From JAYKJB01 sp035284745 [NCBI: Candidatus Sericytochromatia bacterium] (GTDB lineage: Bacteria > Cyanobacteriota > Sericytochromatia > S15B-MN24): a stretch of DNA of 8,816 bases. The position numbers and the translations under genes were made by a program. The DNA is taken from the NCBI GenBank assembly GCA_035284745.1, contig JAYKIL010000013.1, positions 1 to 8,816 of the forward strand, written 5' to 3'. The notes beneath the pieces are model-generated. The model was not told where the DNA came from, made no database searches, and was given only the letters and a program-made list of their open reading frames with translations. Of the stretch, positions 1-7,996 are shown in pieces (the first letter of the stretch is position 1; every line of letters starts with the position of its first letter).

Positions 1-196
1 GGTACATCTGACTGCCCGCCGAAATAAGACCCGCGTCCACGCTCACTTTGCCGCGTATCACGCCCATCCCCGCCGCAGGACGAGAAATGCCACCCGCAGG
101 AACCGCGTTTCCACTCGTCGGCGCAGGGCTCTGACAGCCCACCACCGTGCACGCCAGCAACAACAACAGCGATCGATCCCAGCCTGATTTCTTCAA
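1..196 (-). CDS. Predicted lipoprotein, N-terminal part (gene runs off the window)
   Basis: This open frame starts at a TTG codon (194-196) and stays open for 65 codons to the window edge, so the C-terminus is missing. The N-terminus is a lipoprotein-type signal peptide: Lys2-Lys3, a hydrophobic stretch of Leu residues, then candidate lipobox cysteines at Cys21 (VVGC) and Cys16 (LLAC). A Ser/Pro/Gly/Ala-rich linker follows, as is common after the lipidated Cys. The start is supported by a purine-rich GAGGGAGAGAGAG stretch just upstream and by an in-frame stop at 230-232 with no other start codon in between. The visible mature part is too short to assign a family or function. The 167 bases up to the next gene (197-363) hold no convincing promoter or terminator. 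Export and lipidation are inferred; anchoring in the outer or inner membrane cannot be decided. Confidence 0.65.
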   Translation of the reverse strand, partial: MKKSGWDRSLLLLLACTVVGCQSPAPTSGNAVPAGGISRPAAGMGVIRGKVSVDAGLISAGSQMY

Positions 197-363
197 TTCT
201 CTCTCTCCCTCACAAGCACCACAAACCCTTCACAGCAGTGCCAGAGCAAAACTCCAACATTAAAACACAAGCAGGCCCCTCGCGCAGGTTTTTCCCTCCA
301 AGACCTGATCCGGAACCATCGGCCCGGCGTAGGCATAAGGAGGGATCGTGCCTGTGATCTGGC

Positions 364-1437
364 TCAATGCGGCTCAAAGGAATCGCCATTCTCCAGGGTT
401 CGAAACTGCGTCAGCGGCACGGCATGGCGTTGACACGCCACGGCCAGGTCGCGCGCAGGCTGTCGGAACCCTTCTTGGCTGAGTTTGAAAGTTCCCCAGT
501 GTATTCCGACACTGTGCACCGCCCCAAGTTGCTGATGGGCGCGCACCGCGTCTTCTGGGTTCATATGATGGGGCCGCATGAACTCGCGCGGCTCGTAGGC
601 CCCGATGGGCAAGAGTGCGACATCCGGCGTGCCCAGGCGTTTCCGCACCAAGGAAAAATGAGGGCCGGCCCCTGTATCACCGGCAAAATAGGCACTGTGC
701 GTTACCCCCTGAATAAAATAACTGCCCCACAGCGTTCGACGGCGATCGCCGAGACTGCGCGCCGACCAATGCTGGGCGGGCGCAAACGTAATATTGACCC
801 GGCCGTAGCGATAATTTTGCCACCAATCCAATGGCAGCACCCGCTGGGCCGGGACACCGGCCCGTTCCAACAACGTCCTGTTACCCAAACCCACGAGCAG
901 CACCGGATTGTCTCTCGCCACCAAGCGCTCTATCGTGGGCACATCGCAATGATCATAATGGCTGTGACTGATCACCACGACGTGCACGCGCGGCAGATCC
1001 TCAAACGCGATGCCGGGGGGCTGATGCCGCAAAGGACCGATGCCTGGAATCGGGCTGACCCGATCCGCGTAGACCGGATCCGTCAAGATATTCACATCGT
1101 TGATCTGCACCAACACGGTGGCATGATTCACGTAAGTTACACGCAGGGCCTGCTGCTGAGGAGAAGGCGGGGGAAAAGCGGGCGGCTGGTGCCATTCAGG
1201 CCAGGGGTCTCCCGGTGGTTGAGAGAGCCCTTGCAGCAACGCAAAATAATTGCGCGGCTCCCCCGGGGCCAAATTCGAAAAAAGATGGCCGTCAAAATGA
1301 GGGCCCGCAGGCCCTTGATAGGGGGGGGCCTCCAACCACCAGGCCATCCCGGCCGCTGGCAAAACCAGCAAGCCTGCGGTCGCTGTCATCAACCGGGTGA
1401 CCCATTTTCGGCGTCGACCCCGCCTGCGCTTTCCCAT
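364..1437 (-). CDS. Membrane-anchored MBL-fold metal-dependent hydrolase (NAPE-PLD/RomA-like)
   Basis: This 357-residue protein is a metallo-beta-lactamase-fold hydrolase of the branch that includes N-acyl-phosphatidylethanolamine phospholipase D and RomA/UlaG-like proteins. A very basic N-terminus (RRRGRRRK) is followed by a hydrophobic segment at about residues 13-35, which predicts an anchor or uncleaved signal placing the enzyme at the cytoplasmic membrane facing out. A Pro-rich linker (about 75-95) leads to the catalytic domain. The metal ligands are visible: the HxHxDH motif with His158, His160, Asp162 and His163, then probably His223 (AQHW), Asp254 (AGDTG) and His313 (GIHWGTF). Length and motif order fit the NAPE-PLD-like family. 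The start ATG has a GGGGGG/AAGG ribosome site at 1441-1448. It is co-directional with the SUKH gene, whose stop lies 68 bases upstream. The family hydrolyses phosphodiester or phospholipid substrates, but the actual substrate here is unknown. Confidence 0.87.
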   Translation of the reverse strand: MGKRRRGRRRKWVTRLMTATAGLLVLPAAGMAWWLEAPPYQGPAGPHFDGHLFSNLAPGEPRNYFALLQGLSQPPGDPWPEWHQPPAFPPPSPQQQALRVTYVNHATVLVQINDVNILTDPVYADRVSPIPGIGPLRHQPPGIAFEDLPRVHVVVISHSHYDHCDVPTIERLVARDNPVLLVGLGNRTLLERAGVPAQRVLPLDWWQNYRYGRVNITFAPAQHWSARSLGDRRRTLWGSYFIQGVTHSAYFAGDTGAGPHFSLVRKRLGTPDVALLPIGAYEPREFMRPHHMNPEDAVRAHQQLGAVHSVGIHWGTFKLSQEGFRQPARDLAVACQRHAVPLTQFRTLENGDSFEPH

Positions 1438-1452
1438 GTGCCCCCCTTTTTC

Positions 1453-1509
1453 TTGAGCCAGTCAGGCGCACGAAACCACAGGGGCAGCCATGCGCGGGTG
1501 GCGGCTCAA
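1453..1509. repeat. Nested inverted repeat between the SUKH gene and the MBL gene
   Basis: Two pairs of arms are nested. The outer arms are TTGAGCC (1453-1459) and GGCTCAA (1503-1509). The inner arms are GCGCA (1466-1470) and TGCGC (1491-1495). The asymmetric internal loop has 6 bases on one side and 7 on the other. The right outer arm overlaps the stop codon of the SUKH gene. On the minus-strand transcript the structure is followed by GAAAAAGGGGGG, which includes the ribosome site of the MBL gene. It could be a processing or attenuation hairpin between the two genes. There is no U tract, so it is not a standard terminator. Folding has not been computed. Confidence 0.3.
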
Positions 1510-2081
1510 ACGCCTCGCCGGCCGTAGCGCTCGCTCAATTTAGGGTGGGCCGCGGCCGCCCGTTTCACCACCCGCTCAGGATGTGGCACGGCCTCCAAGC
1601 CAAAACATTCCGCAAGCCACGTGCGAAAAGCCAGGTTTCCCCCACTGTGCTTGCGAGGACGCGCGGCTTCATCGAAATACATCCCCAAATCCACGATATC
1701 GTGGGCTAACAACGTCAAAAACTCTTCCAGCGAAGCGGCCAGAACGGTGCTACCACTGTGGGCGACGTTCAGATACACAATGGGGGCGTCATCCGGCGTT
1801 CGATCATCATACAGCCAATAGGCATAGCACGAGCCATCGGCATCATGCCCAAACACCGCGAAATCAGACGCTTTCTGGGCATCTCCCACCCAGTCAGCCG
1901 CATCCCCGGGGGCTAACTTAAATCGACCGCTAAAATAGCCGCCTTTCACATCCGCGGCAAACTCTCCAAGATCATCAAGCAACTGCGGAACCGGATGTGA
2001 GCGAAAGGCAGGGCGAAAGTCTGGGCGAGCCAACGACAGAACTCCTTCCATAGGATAGCGATTCAGGCCGTGCGCGGGCAC
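1506..2081 (-). CDS. SUKH (SMI1/KNR4-like) family protein, candidate immunity protein
   Basis: This 191-residue soluble protein without signal peptide or membrane segment resembles the SUKH superfamily. The recognisable core spans residues 73-126. It reads as a beta strand (DFAVFGHDADGSCYAYWL), an acidic turn, a second strand (APIVYLN) and then the S-LEEFLTLLA helix typical of SMI1/KNR4-like proteins. SUKH proteins are well known as immunity proteins of bacterial polymorphic toxin systems, and the gene directly upstream in the same direction encodes an ADP-ribosyltransferase-fold protein (29-base gap). That order, toxin then immunity, is the usual one. The called start is a GTG whose weak AGGG site lies about 11 bases upstream. 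An in-frame ATG at 2049-2051 would shorten the protein by 10 residues but has no clear ribosome site. Binding to the neighbour is inference; a non-immunity SUKH role is possible. Confidence 0.72.
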   Translation of the reverse strand: MPAHGLNRYPMEGVLSLARPDFRPAFRSHPVPQLLDDLGEFAADVKGGYFSGRFKLAPGDAADWVGDAQKASDFAVFGHDADGSCYAYWLYDDRTPDDAPIVYLNVAHSGSTVLAASLEEFLTLLAHDIVDLGMYFDEAARPRKHSGGNLAFRTWLAECFGLEAVPHPERVVKRAAAAHPKLSERYGRRGV

Positions 2082-2110
2082 GTCTGATTGTACCCTACGC
2101 GGTTCGCGTC

Positions 2111-2962
2111 TCAGCTTGCCTGCGGATGCACCGCGCGCCAGGCTTTCAAAAAGGCTTCGCGGTTTTCGTAACCGTAGGTTTTTCCTCCGAAAATCACGCG
2201 CACGTCGCGCGCCGGCACGACCATCCGCGCCCCCATCACAATCACTTCATCTTGATCCGGCGCCCACTGTAAAAACGCACCGCCATCGACCCATTTGTCT
2301 GCGAGTGTGCGTTTAAAGGGCACATTGGCGCGATAGAGCACGGCCGCCTCGCTGCCATTCGCAAAGCGTTCGGCCACCCGTTGGTCGAGACTCCAAGAAT
2401 TGACGGAATGATGTTTCAGGCCCAGCCCGCGCTTTTTGCCCTGTGACCACACCCGCGCCACTTCCTCCGCCGCGCGATTGCTGTTCACGCCCCGATGAAG
2501 CTGAAAATGGGTTGGCATCGCAACACCATGGCGCTGCGAAAGGCGCTTCCAGCGAGCGGCCCGGGTATCAAGCAGGGCACGAAAGGTCCGATCGGTCGGG
2601 GTTTGGATGGTGCCTCTCCGGAAATTATTAAAGGCGTCACGCAGAGGCAACTGGTCTTTGCCGCCGAAAATCCAGCGTTGAAGTTCGGCCTGCGCCCTTT
2701 GAAACAAAGATTCATCGGCATACAGCCCTTTGGCTGACATCGCACGCGCCTTTTGAGCTTCGAAACGGGTCAACCCCTCAACGCCTCGGTTCAGCTGTTG
2801 GCGCTGCACTTCACCGAGTATCTGGGGCCCGCGCACGACCTTGGCCTTCAATGCCAGGCGATCGCCCGACATCCGGGCGGCTTGCTGCGCGCGCTTTAAA
2901 AACGCGACGGGCTTCAAAAGTTTGCTCACTGCGGTTTTTAGTGGCAGAGCGATTGCTGGCAT
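2111..2962 (-). CDS. Putative ADP-ribosyltransferase toxin (R-SxS-QxE type)
   Basis: This 283-residue protein has a C-terminal domain that looks like a mono-ADP-ribosyltransferase of the arginine-serine-glutamate group. Three motifs appear in the expected order and spacing: Arg157 in LHRGV (NAD-binding strand), Ser189-Trp-Ser191 in NSWSLDQRVAERFA (the STS-type motif with its following helix), and Gln237-Asp-Glu239 in DQDEVIV (Q/ExE motif with the catalytic Glu). The N-terminal 120 or so residues are basic and probably helical, with no signal peptide or trafficking domain I recognise. The ATG at 2960-2962 is preferred over an upstream TTG (2983) because AGGAG lies 6 bases before it. The SUKH-like gene follows after 29 bases, so the pair reads as toxin and immunity. 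Known relatives modify protein side chains using NAD; the target here is unknown. It could also be an intracellular toxin-antitoxin element or a phage-type enzyme. Confidence 0.7.
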   Translation of the reverse strand: MPAIALPLKTAVSKLLKPVAFLKRAQQAARMSGDRLALKAKVVRGPQILGEVQRQQLNRGVEGLTRFEAQKARAMSAKGLYADESLFQRAQAELQRWIFGGKDQLPLRDAFNNFRRGTIQTPTDRTFRALLDTRAARWKRLSQRHGVAMPTHFQLHRGVNSNRAAEEVARVWSQGKKRGLGLKHHSVNSWSLDQRVAERFANGSEAAVLYRANVPFKRTLADKWVDGGAFLQWAPDQDEVIVMGARMVVPARDVRVIFGGKTYGYENREAFLKAWRAVHPQAS

Positions 2963-3034
2963 CACCGTCTCCTGATGGCCCAAGGGATTTAAGGCACCTG
3001 GCCATGTATCGGGGTCAGCGCGGCGCGAGATGCG

Positions 3035-5322
<2,288 letters not shown>

Positions 5323-5359
5323 ACCGACACGGGATGCGTCATCCCAATCCCTAACAGAA

Positions 5360-5390
5360 ACCGGGGCTGCCCTTTTTGGGTGGCCCCGGT
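5360..5390 (+). terminator. GC-rich hairpin downstream of katG, possible terminator
   Basis: ACCGGGGC and GCCCCGGT form a perfect 8-base-pair stem, extended inside by CCC/GGG across a TG/TG mismatch, with a TTTTT loop. It starts 37 bases after the katG stop and lies well before pepC. The plus strand has no U tract after it (GCCTATG follows). The opposite strand would continue with TTTCTGTT. The position argues for the 3' end of the katG transcript, either as a weak or Rho-assisted terminator or as a stabilising 3' hairpin. Confidence 0.55.
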
Positions 5391-5516
5391 GCCTATGTTG
5401 CCATTGCCCCAAGGCCGTCTCACGACGGGGGCATACACGCCCTTGTCATCAACCGAGCTATGCAGGTGAGGGAGGCTGTGACGGCGGGTAAGTGGGGGGG
5501 GCAGAAGGAGAAAACC

Positions 5517-6887
5517 ATGACATCCAGCAGGTCTGCGACGAGCCCCGCCCCTGTCCCACCCGACCCCTCCGGCGCCCTGAGCCCAGAGTGGCTCTTGAAG
5601 GCGCGTGCGAGGTTTGCTGAAAACCCATCGCATCGGCTTGCTATGAATGCCTGCTCCTCTGGCAACGTGGACGACATTGCGCTCAGCCGAGAAGCCCTGT
5701 CTCAGGTGGACTGGCATTTTTCGCACGAGGTGAAGGGTGGCGCCATCACCCACCAGAAGCAAGCCGGATTCTGCTGGCTGTACGCGGCCTTGAACTGGCT
5801 GCGCGTAGATGTGATGGCAAAACTGGAGCTTGAATCGCTGGACTTTTCCCAGAACTTTTTGATCTTCTGGGATCGTCTGGAGAAGGCCAACCGCTTCTTG
5901 AGCACCATGGTGGTGCTGCGTGACCGCACCCCCGACGATCGCATGGTCGATTTTTTACTGCGCGAACCGTGCCCGGACGGGGGCGAATGGCATATGGTGG
6001 CCAACCTGATTCGCAAATACGGCCTGGTCCCCAAATCGGCCATGACCGACACCGCTAATCTGATAGATTCCAAATATCTCAATAAAATCGTCGATGCCAA
6101 ACTGCGCCAAACCGCTGCGCGTATTTTTGCGGCATACACGGCAAAAGCCTCGGACGCTGCGATCCAAACTATCAAAGACGACGCGATGGTCGAGGTGTAC
6201 AAGCTGCTCGCGATCATGATGGGCGAACCGCCCGAGCGCTTCGATTTCACCTACCGCGACAAACACAACAATTTTCATGCCCACCGCGATCTGACGCCAG
6301 CGGAATTCTACGAGAATTTTGTCGGGCGCGATCTGGGGGCTTATGCATGGCTGATGAGCTCTCCACTGCCTGACACCCCCTACGACAGAACCTTTGTGGT
6401 GGAAGGCTTTCAAAACGTGGTTGAAGGGGCGCCAGGCACCTTCTTAAATGTGCCGATGCCAACCCTGAAAAAGCTCGCTATCGAGGCCATTCAAGCCGGG
6501 GAGGCGGTGTTTTTTGGGTGTGACGTTCTGCAAGACTCCAACCGCAAAGTCGGCCTCCTCGACCCCGCCGTATTGGATTATGAATTGTTGTTTGGCACGT
6601 CTTTCGAAATGTCGCGCGCAGAACGCTTTCGTTTTCTGCAATCTCGCCTGACTCACGACATGGTGCTGTTGGGCGTCGACCTCGTGGATGGTGCCCCCCG
6701 CAAGTGGAAAATTGAAAACAGTTGGGGCGACGATGTGGGGCAAAAAGGCTATTTTCAGATGTCGGACGCCTGGTTTGATGAGCACGTATACGCCATTGTG
6801 GTGGAAACGCGCTTTTTAAGCGCCCCGCTGAGGAAACTGCTGGAACAGCCGCCGATCTTCCTGCCCCCGTGGCATCCACTGGCCTGA
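5517..6887 (+). CDS. pepC: Aminopeptidase C / bleomycin hydrolase-type cysteine peptidase (family C1B)
   Basis: This 456-residue papain-fold aminopeptidase cleaves N-terminal residues from peptides in the cytoplasm; the family forms hexamers with the active sites inside. The oxyanion Gln and catalytic Cys86 lie in KQAGFCWLYAALNW. His380 lies in LTHDMVLLGVD, and Asn401 in WKIENSWGD. These make up the complete Cys-His-Asn set. The C-terminus ends in PPWHPLA, resembling the PWDPMG-type tail that in this family reaches the active site and enforces aminopeptidase action. Length matches bleomycin hydrolase and PepC. No signal peptide is present. The ATG at 5517 is chosen because AAGGAG (5505-5510) sits 6 bases upstream; the open frame extends further 5' but into the region after the katG hairpin. 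It converges with the small gene on the other strand, leaving only 7 bases. It probably has its own promoter in 5391-5504, which I cannot place. Confidence 0.92.
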   Translation: MTSSRSATSPAPVPPDPSGALSPEWLLKARARFAENPSHRLAMNACSSGNVDDIALSREALSQVDWHFSHEVKGGAITHQKQAGFCWLYAALNWLRVDVMAKLELESLDFSQNFLIFWDRLEKANRFLSTMVVLRDRTPDDRMVDFLLREPCPDGGEWHMVANLIRKYGLVPKSAMTDTANLIDSKYLNKIVDAKLRQTAARIFAAYTAKASDAAIQTIKDDAMVEVYKLLAIMMGEPPERFDFTYRDKHNNFHAHRDLTPAEFYENFVGRDLGAYAWLMSSPLPDTPYDRTFVVEGFQNVVEGAPGTFLNVPMPTLKKLAIEAIQAGEAVFFGCDVLQDSNRKVGLLDPAVLDYELLFGTSFEMSRAERFRFLQSRLTHDMVLLGVDLVDGAPRKWKIENSWGDDVGQKGYFQMSDAWFDEHVYAIVVETRFLSAPLRKLLEQPPIFLPPWHPLA

Positions 6888-6894
6888 GGCGGCT

Positions 6895-7200
6895 TCAGTA
6901 GTACTCATCAGAATACCCGACGCCACCGTCATCGAAGCCACCCCCATAGTCACCCGCATCATAGGCGTCGAGCCCGTCGTAGGCTTCGTAGTCGTCTTCG
7001 TCGTCCCAATCATCCCGCTCGTCATCCGCGGCCAAAGCCGCGTAGCCCGCCAGCAAGGCGGCATCACCCCAGCCGGAATCCGAACCTTGTGGGTCGTGGC
7101 CGTGGGAGCCCACCAAGCCACCCAGGAAGCCGGAAAAAAATCCCCAAAAGGCCCAGACGCAGGCCCCAGCGATCAGCACGAAAACCAAAAATACGCCCAT
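6895..7200 (-). CDS. Small membrane protein with acidic Asp/Gly/Tyr-rich tail
   Basis: I do not recognise a family for this 101-residue protein. Residues 1-31 are a hydrophobic, aromatic and Gly-rich segment (VFVLIAGACVWAFWGFF) that predicts one membrane helix or an uncleaved signal. A short linker follows (SHGHDPQGSDSGWGD), then an Ala/Leu helix (DAALLAGYAALAADDE). The last 40 residues are dominated by Asp, Glu, Tyr and Gly and end in DEYY. No Cys motif or catalytic signature is visible. The start is well supported: AGGGG (7207-7211 on the plus strand) lies 6 bases before the ATG, and the frame is open to its stop. It ends 7 bases from the pepC stop, so the two transcripts converge. A cation-binding or protein-binding role for the tail is only a guess. 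Confidence 0.6.
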   Translation of the reverse strand: MGVFLVFVLIAGACVWAFWGFFSGFLGGLVGSHGHDPQGSDSGWGDAALLAGYAALAADDERDDWDDEDDYEAYDGLDAYDAGDYGGGFDDGGVGYSDEYY

Positions 7201-7303
7201 CCTGATCCCCTAAGATTTTGCCCATCTCGCAACTTAATCATTCCCGTGATGTACTCAGGTGAAACACGGCCAAGTCGAACCGTTCGGCATCGTGCCTCAT
7301 TGA

Positions 7304-7444
7304 CGATTTGACAAAGGGGTGCTCTCGGGCGACGTTCATGAGGTGGAATTCAGCGACGGCAGTGGTCGTCCTTACGCTGTGGCCGCGATCAGGGCAGCAC
7401 AGCTCATGACCCTCCACGATGCGCCCATCGAGACAGCCTCTTAA
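7304..7444 (+). pseudogene. Remnant of a DUF4926-like gene (C-terminal half)
   Basis: From the GTG at 7319 this frame encodes about 41 residues ending at TAA 7442-7444. The part HEVEFSDGSGRPYAVAAI followed by RAAQLMTLHDAP resembles the C-terminal half of DUF4926 proteins, which typically read EVEF-D--GR-YA then A-QLM-LH. The usual N-terminal half (a strand with G-VGT-VE) is absent. The same frame has a stop at 7301-7303, and the other two frames upstream do not supply it, so the gene seems truncated or eroded. No ribosome site precedes 7319. DUF4926 proteins are small, of unknown function, and often found among accessory genes. The match is from memory of the family pattern. Confidence 0.55.
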
Positions 7445-7475
7445 TTCTGCCCGTGCCAGTTGCACCTGCGCTCCT

Positions 7476-7492
7476 GCTCAGTTATTCTGAGC
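7476..7492. repeat. Perfect hairpin before the nucleotidyltransferase remnant
   Basis: GCTCAG-TTATT-CTGAGC is a perfect 6-base-pair inverted repeat with a 5-base loop. With a one-base bulge it extends outward to CCTG/CAGG. It lies between the DUF4926-like stop and the ribosome site (AGGGGG, 7494-7499) of the broken nucleotidyltransferase gene. It could have been an operator or translational control hairpin. There is no U tract for termination. Confidence 0.35.
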
Positions 7493-7506
7493 CAGGGGGC
7501 CTTTCC

Positions 7507-7808
7507 GTGCGCTTGCAGCCTGAACAGGTAAATACGATTCTGCGCGAGGTCAAACAGGCCTTGGGGCTGATGCGCAGGTGTGGCGATACGGGTTTCGGCT
7601 CAATGATGGCGCCCGGGGCGGGGATGTCGACATGCTGATTGAAGCGGCGCATCGGCCTTCCTCCGAAGCCGTCGGATTGCTGCGGGAACGTCTCGAAGCC
7701 CTCTTGGTACTCCCCGTTGACTTGCAGGTCCGCGTCGCGGGAGAGCCTGGCACGAGCTTTCAGCAAATGGTGGCGCGTCAGGCTGTTGCGTTGGAATTGG
7801 CCTCGTGA
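7507..7808 (+). pseudogene. Frameshifted MNT-type nucleotidyltransferase
   Basis: Two adjacent frames together give a small nucleotidyltransferase of the minimal (MNT, toxin-antitoxin associated) type. The first part starts at GTG 7507 after an AGGGGG site and reads VRLQPEQVNTILREVKQALG. The second part, in another frame, reads DAQVWRYGFRLNDGARGGDV then DMLIEA, ending at TGA 7806-7808. Adding one G to the GGGG run near 7562-7566 would join them as QALGADAQVWRYG. The metal-binding D-V-D after GG is kept. The Ser of the usual GSR motif is replaced by Phe, which argues for decay beyond the frameshift. The C-terminal part (LPVDLQVR, then FQQMVARQAVAL) also fits the family. Such genes usually sit next to a HEPN partner; none is seen here, only a short open stretch to 7868. 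Confidence 0.68.
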
Positions 7809-7900
7809 GCGCGGACAGAGCATTTCGGCGCCGAGTTTCAAGAATTTGAAGCCTACGCCTGAGCGGCAGCCCAGGCTGTCCGACGCAGGCTCACAAGCGT

Positions 7901-7929
7901 TTGACACGCTCCACTTTTATTGCTACTCT
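7901..7929 (+). promoter_or_regulatory. sigma70-type promoter of ahpC
   Basis: A perfect minus-35 box TTGACA (7901-7906) is followed by a 17-base spacer and a minus-10 box TACTCT (7924-7929). TG at -15/-14 (TGC-TACTCT) makes it an extended minus-10. Transcription would start near 7936, leaving a leader of about 60 bases before the ahpC start. The rest of 7809-7900 holds no gene I can support, so this is the natural place for the ahpC promoter. Confidence 0.7.
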
Positions 7930-7933
7930 AATT

Positions 7934-7948
7934 TTAGACTCATTCTAA
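7934..7948. promoter_or_regulatory. PerR/Fur- or OxyR-like operator at the ahpC transcription start
   Basis: TTAGACT-C-ATTCTAA is a 7-1-7 palindrome matching 11 of 14 positions of the PerR consensus TTATAAT-N-ATTATAA. The flanking bases extend the inverted repeat to TTTAGA-N5-TCTAAA. It also reads as TTAG-N7-CTAA, close to an OxyR half site (ATAG-N7-CTAT), and a CTAC lies at the correct 11-base phase upstream (7923-7926). It covers the predicted start of transcription, which suits a repressor relieved by peroxide. Which regulator binds cannot be decided from this window. Confidence 0.5.
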
Positions 7949-7996
7949 ATCGACCCGTGTGTCCCACGGTGTCAAAGCGCAAGGAGATTCAGCTTC

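Noticed and set aside
337-485. Strong AAGGAGGG site on the plus strand followed by GTG at 348 and a frame of about 45 codons.
   Set aside because: The frame lies mostly antisense to the end of the MBL gene and its translation shows no domain or composition of a real protein.
367-1527. Long open frame of 386 codons on the plus strand opposite the MBL gene.
   Set aside because: It is the antisense shadow of a gene with a complete metal-binding site, has a composition rich in Arg, His and Gln, and no ribosome site before 367.
2963-2983. TTG start giving the ADP-ribosyltransferase protein 7 more residues.
   Set aside because: The ATG at 2960-2962 has AGGAG at ideal distance, and that site would lie inside the longer version.
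7238-7465. 75-codon minus-strand frame over the DUF4926-like remnant.
   Set aside because: The plus strand carries the family-like pattern; this one shows no ribosome site or family match.
7866-7877. CAGCC-CA-GGCTG palindrome upstream of the ahpC promoter.
   Set aside because: The 2-base loop and lack of a U tract make a terminator unlikely, and no known operator fits; probably chance in GC-rich sequence.
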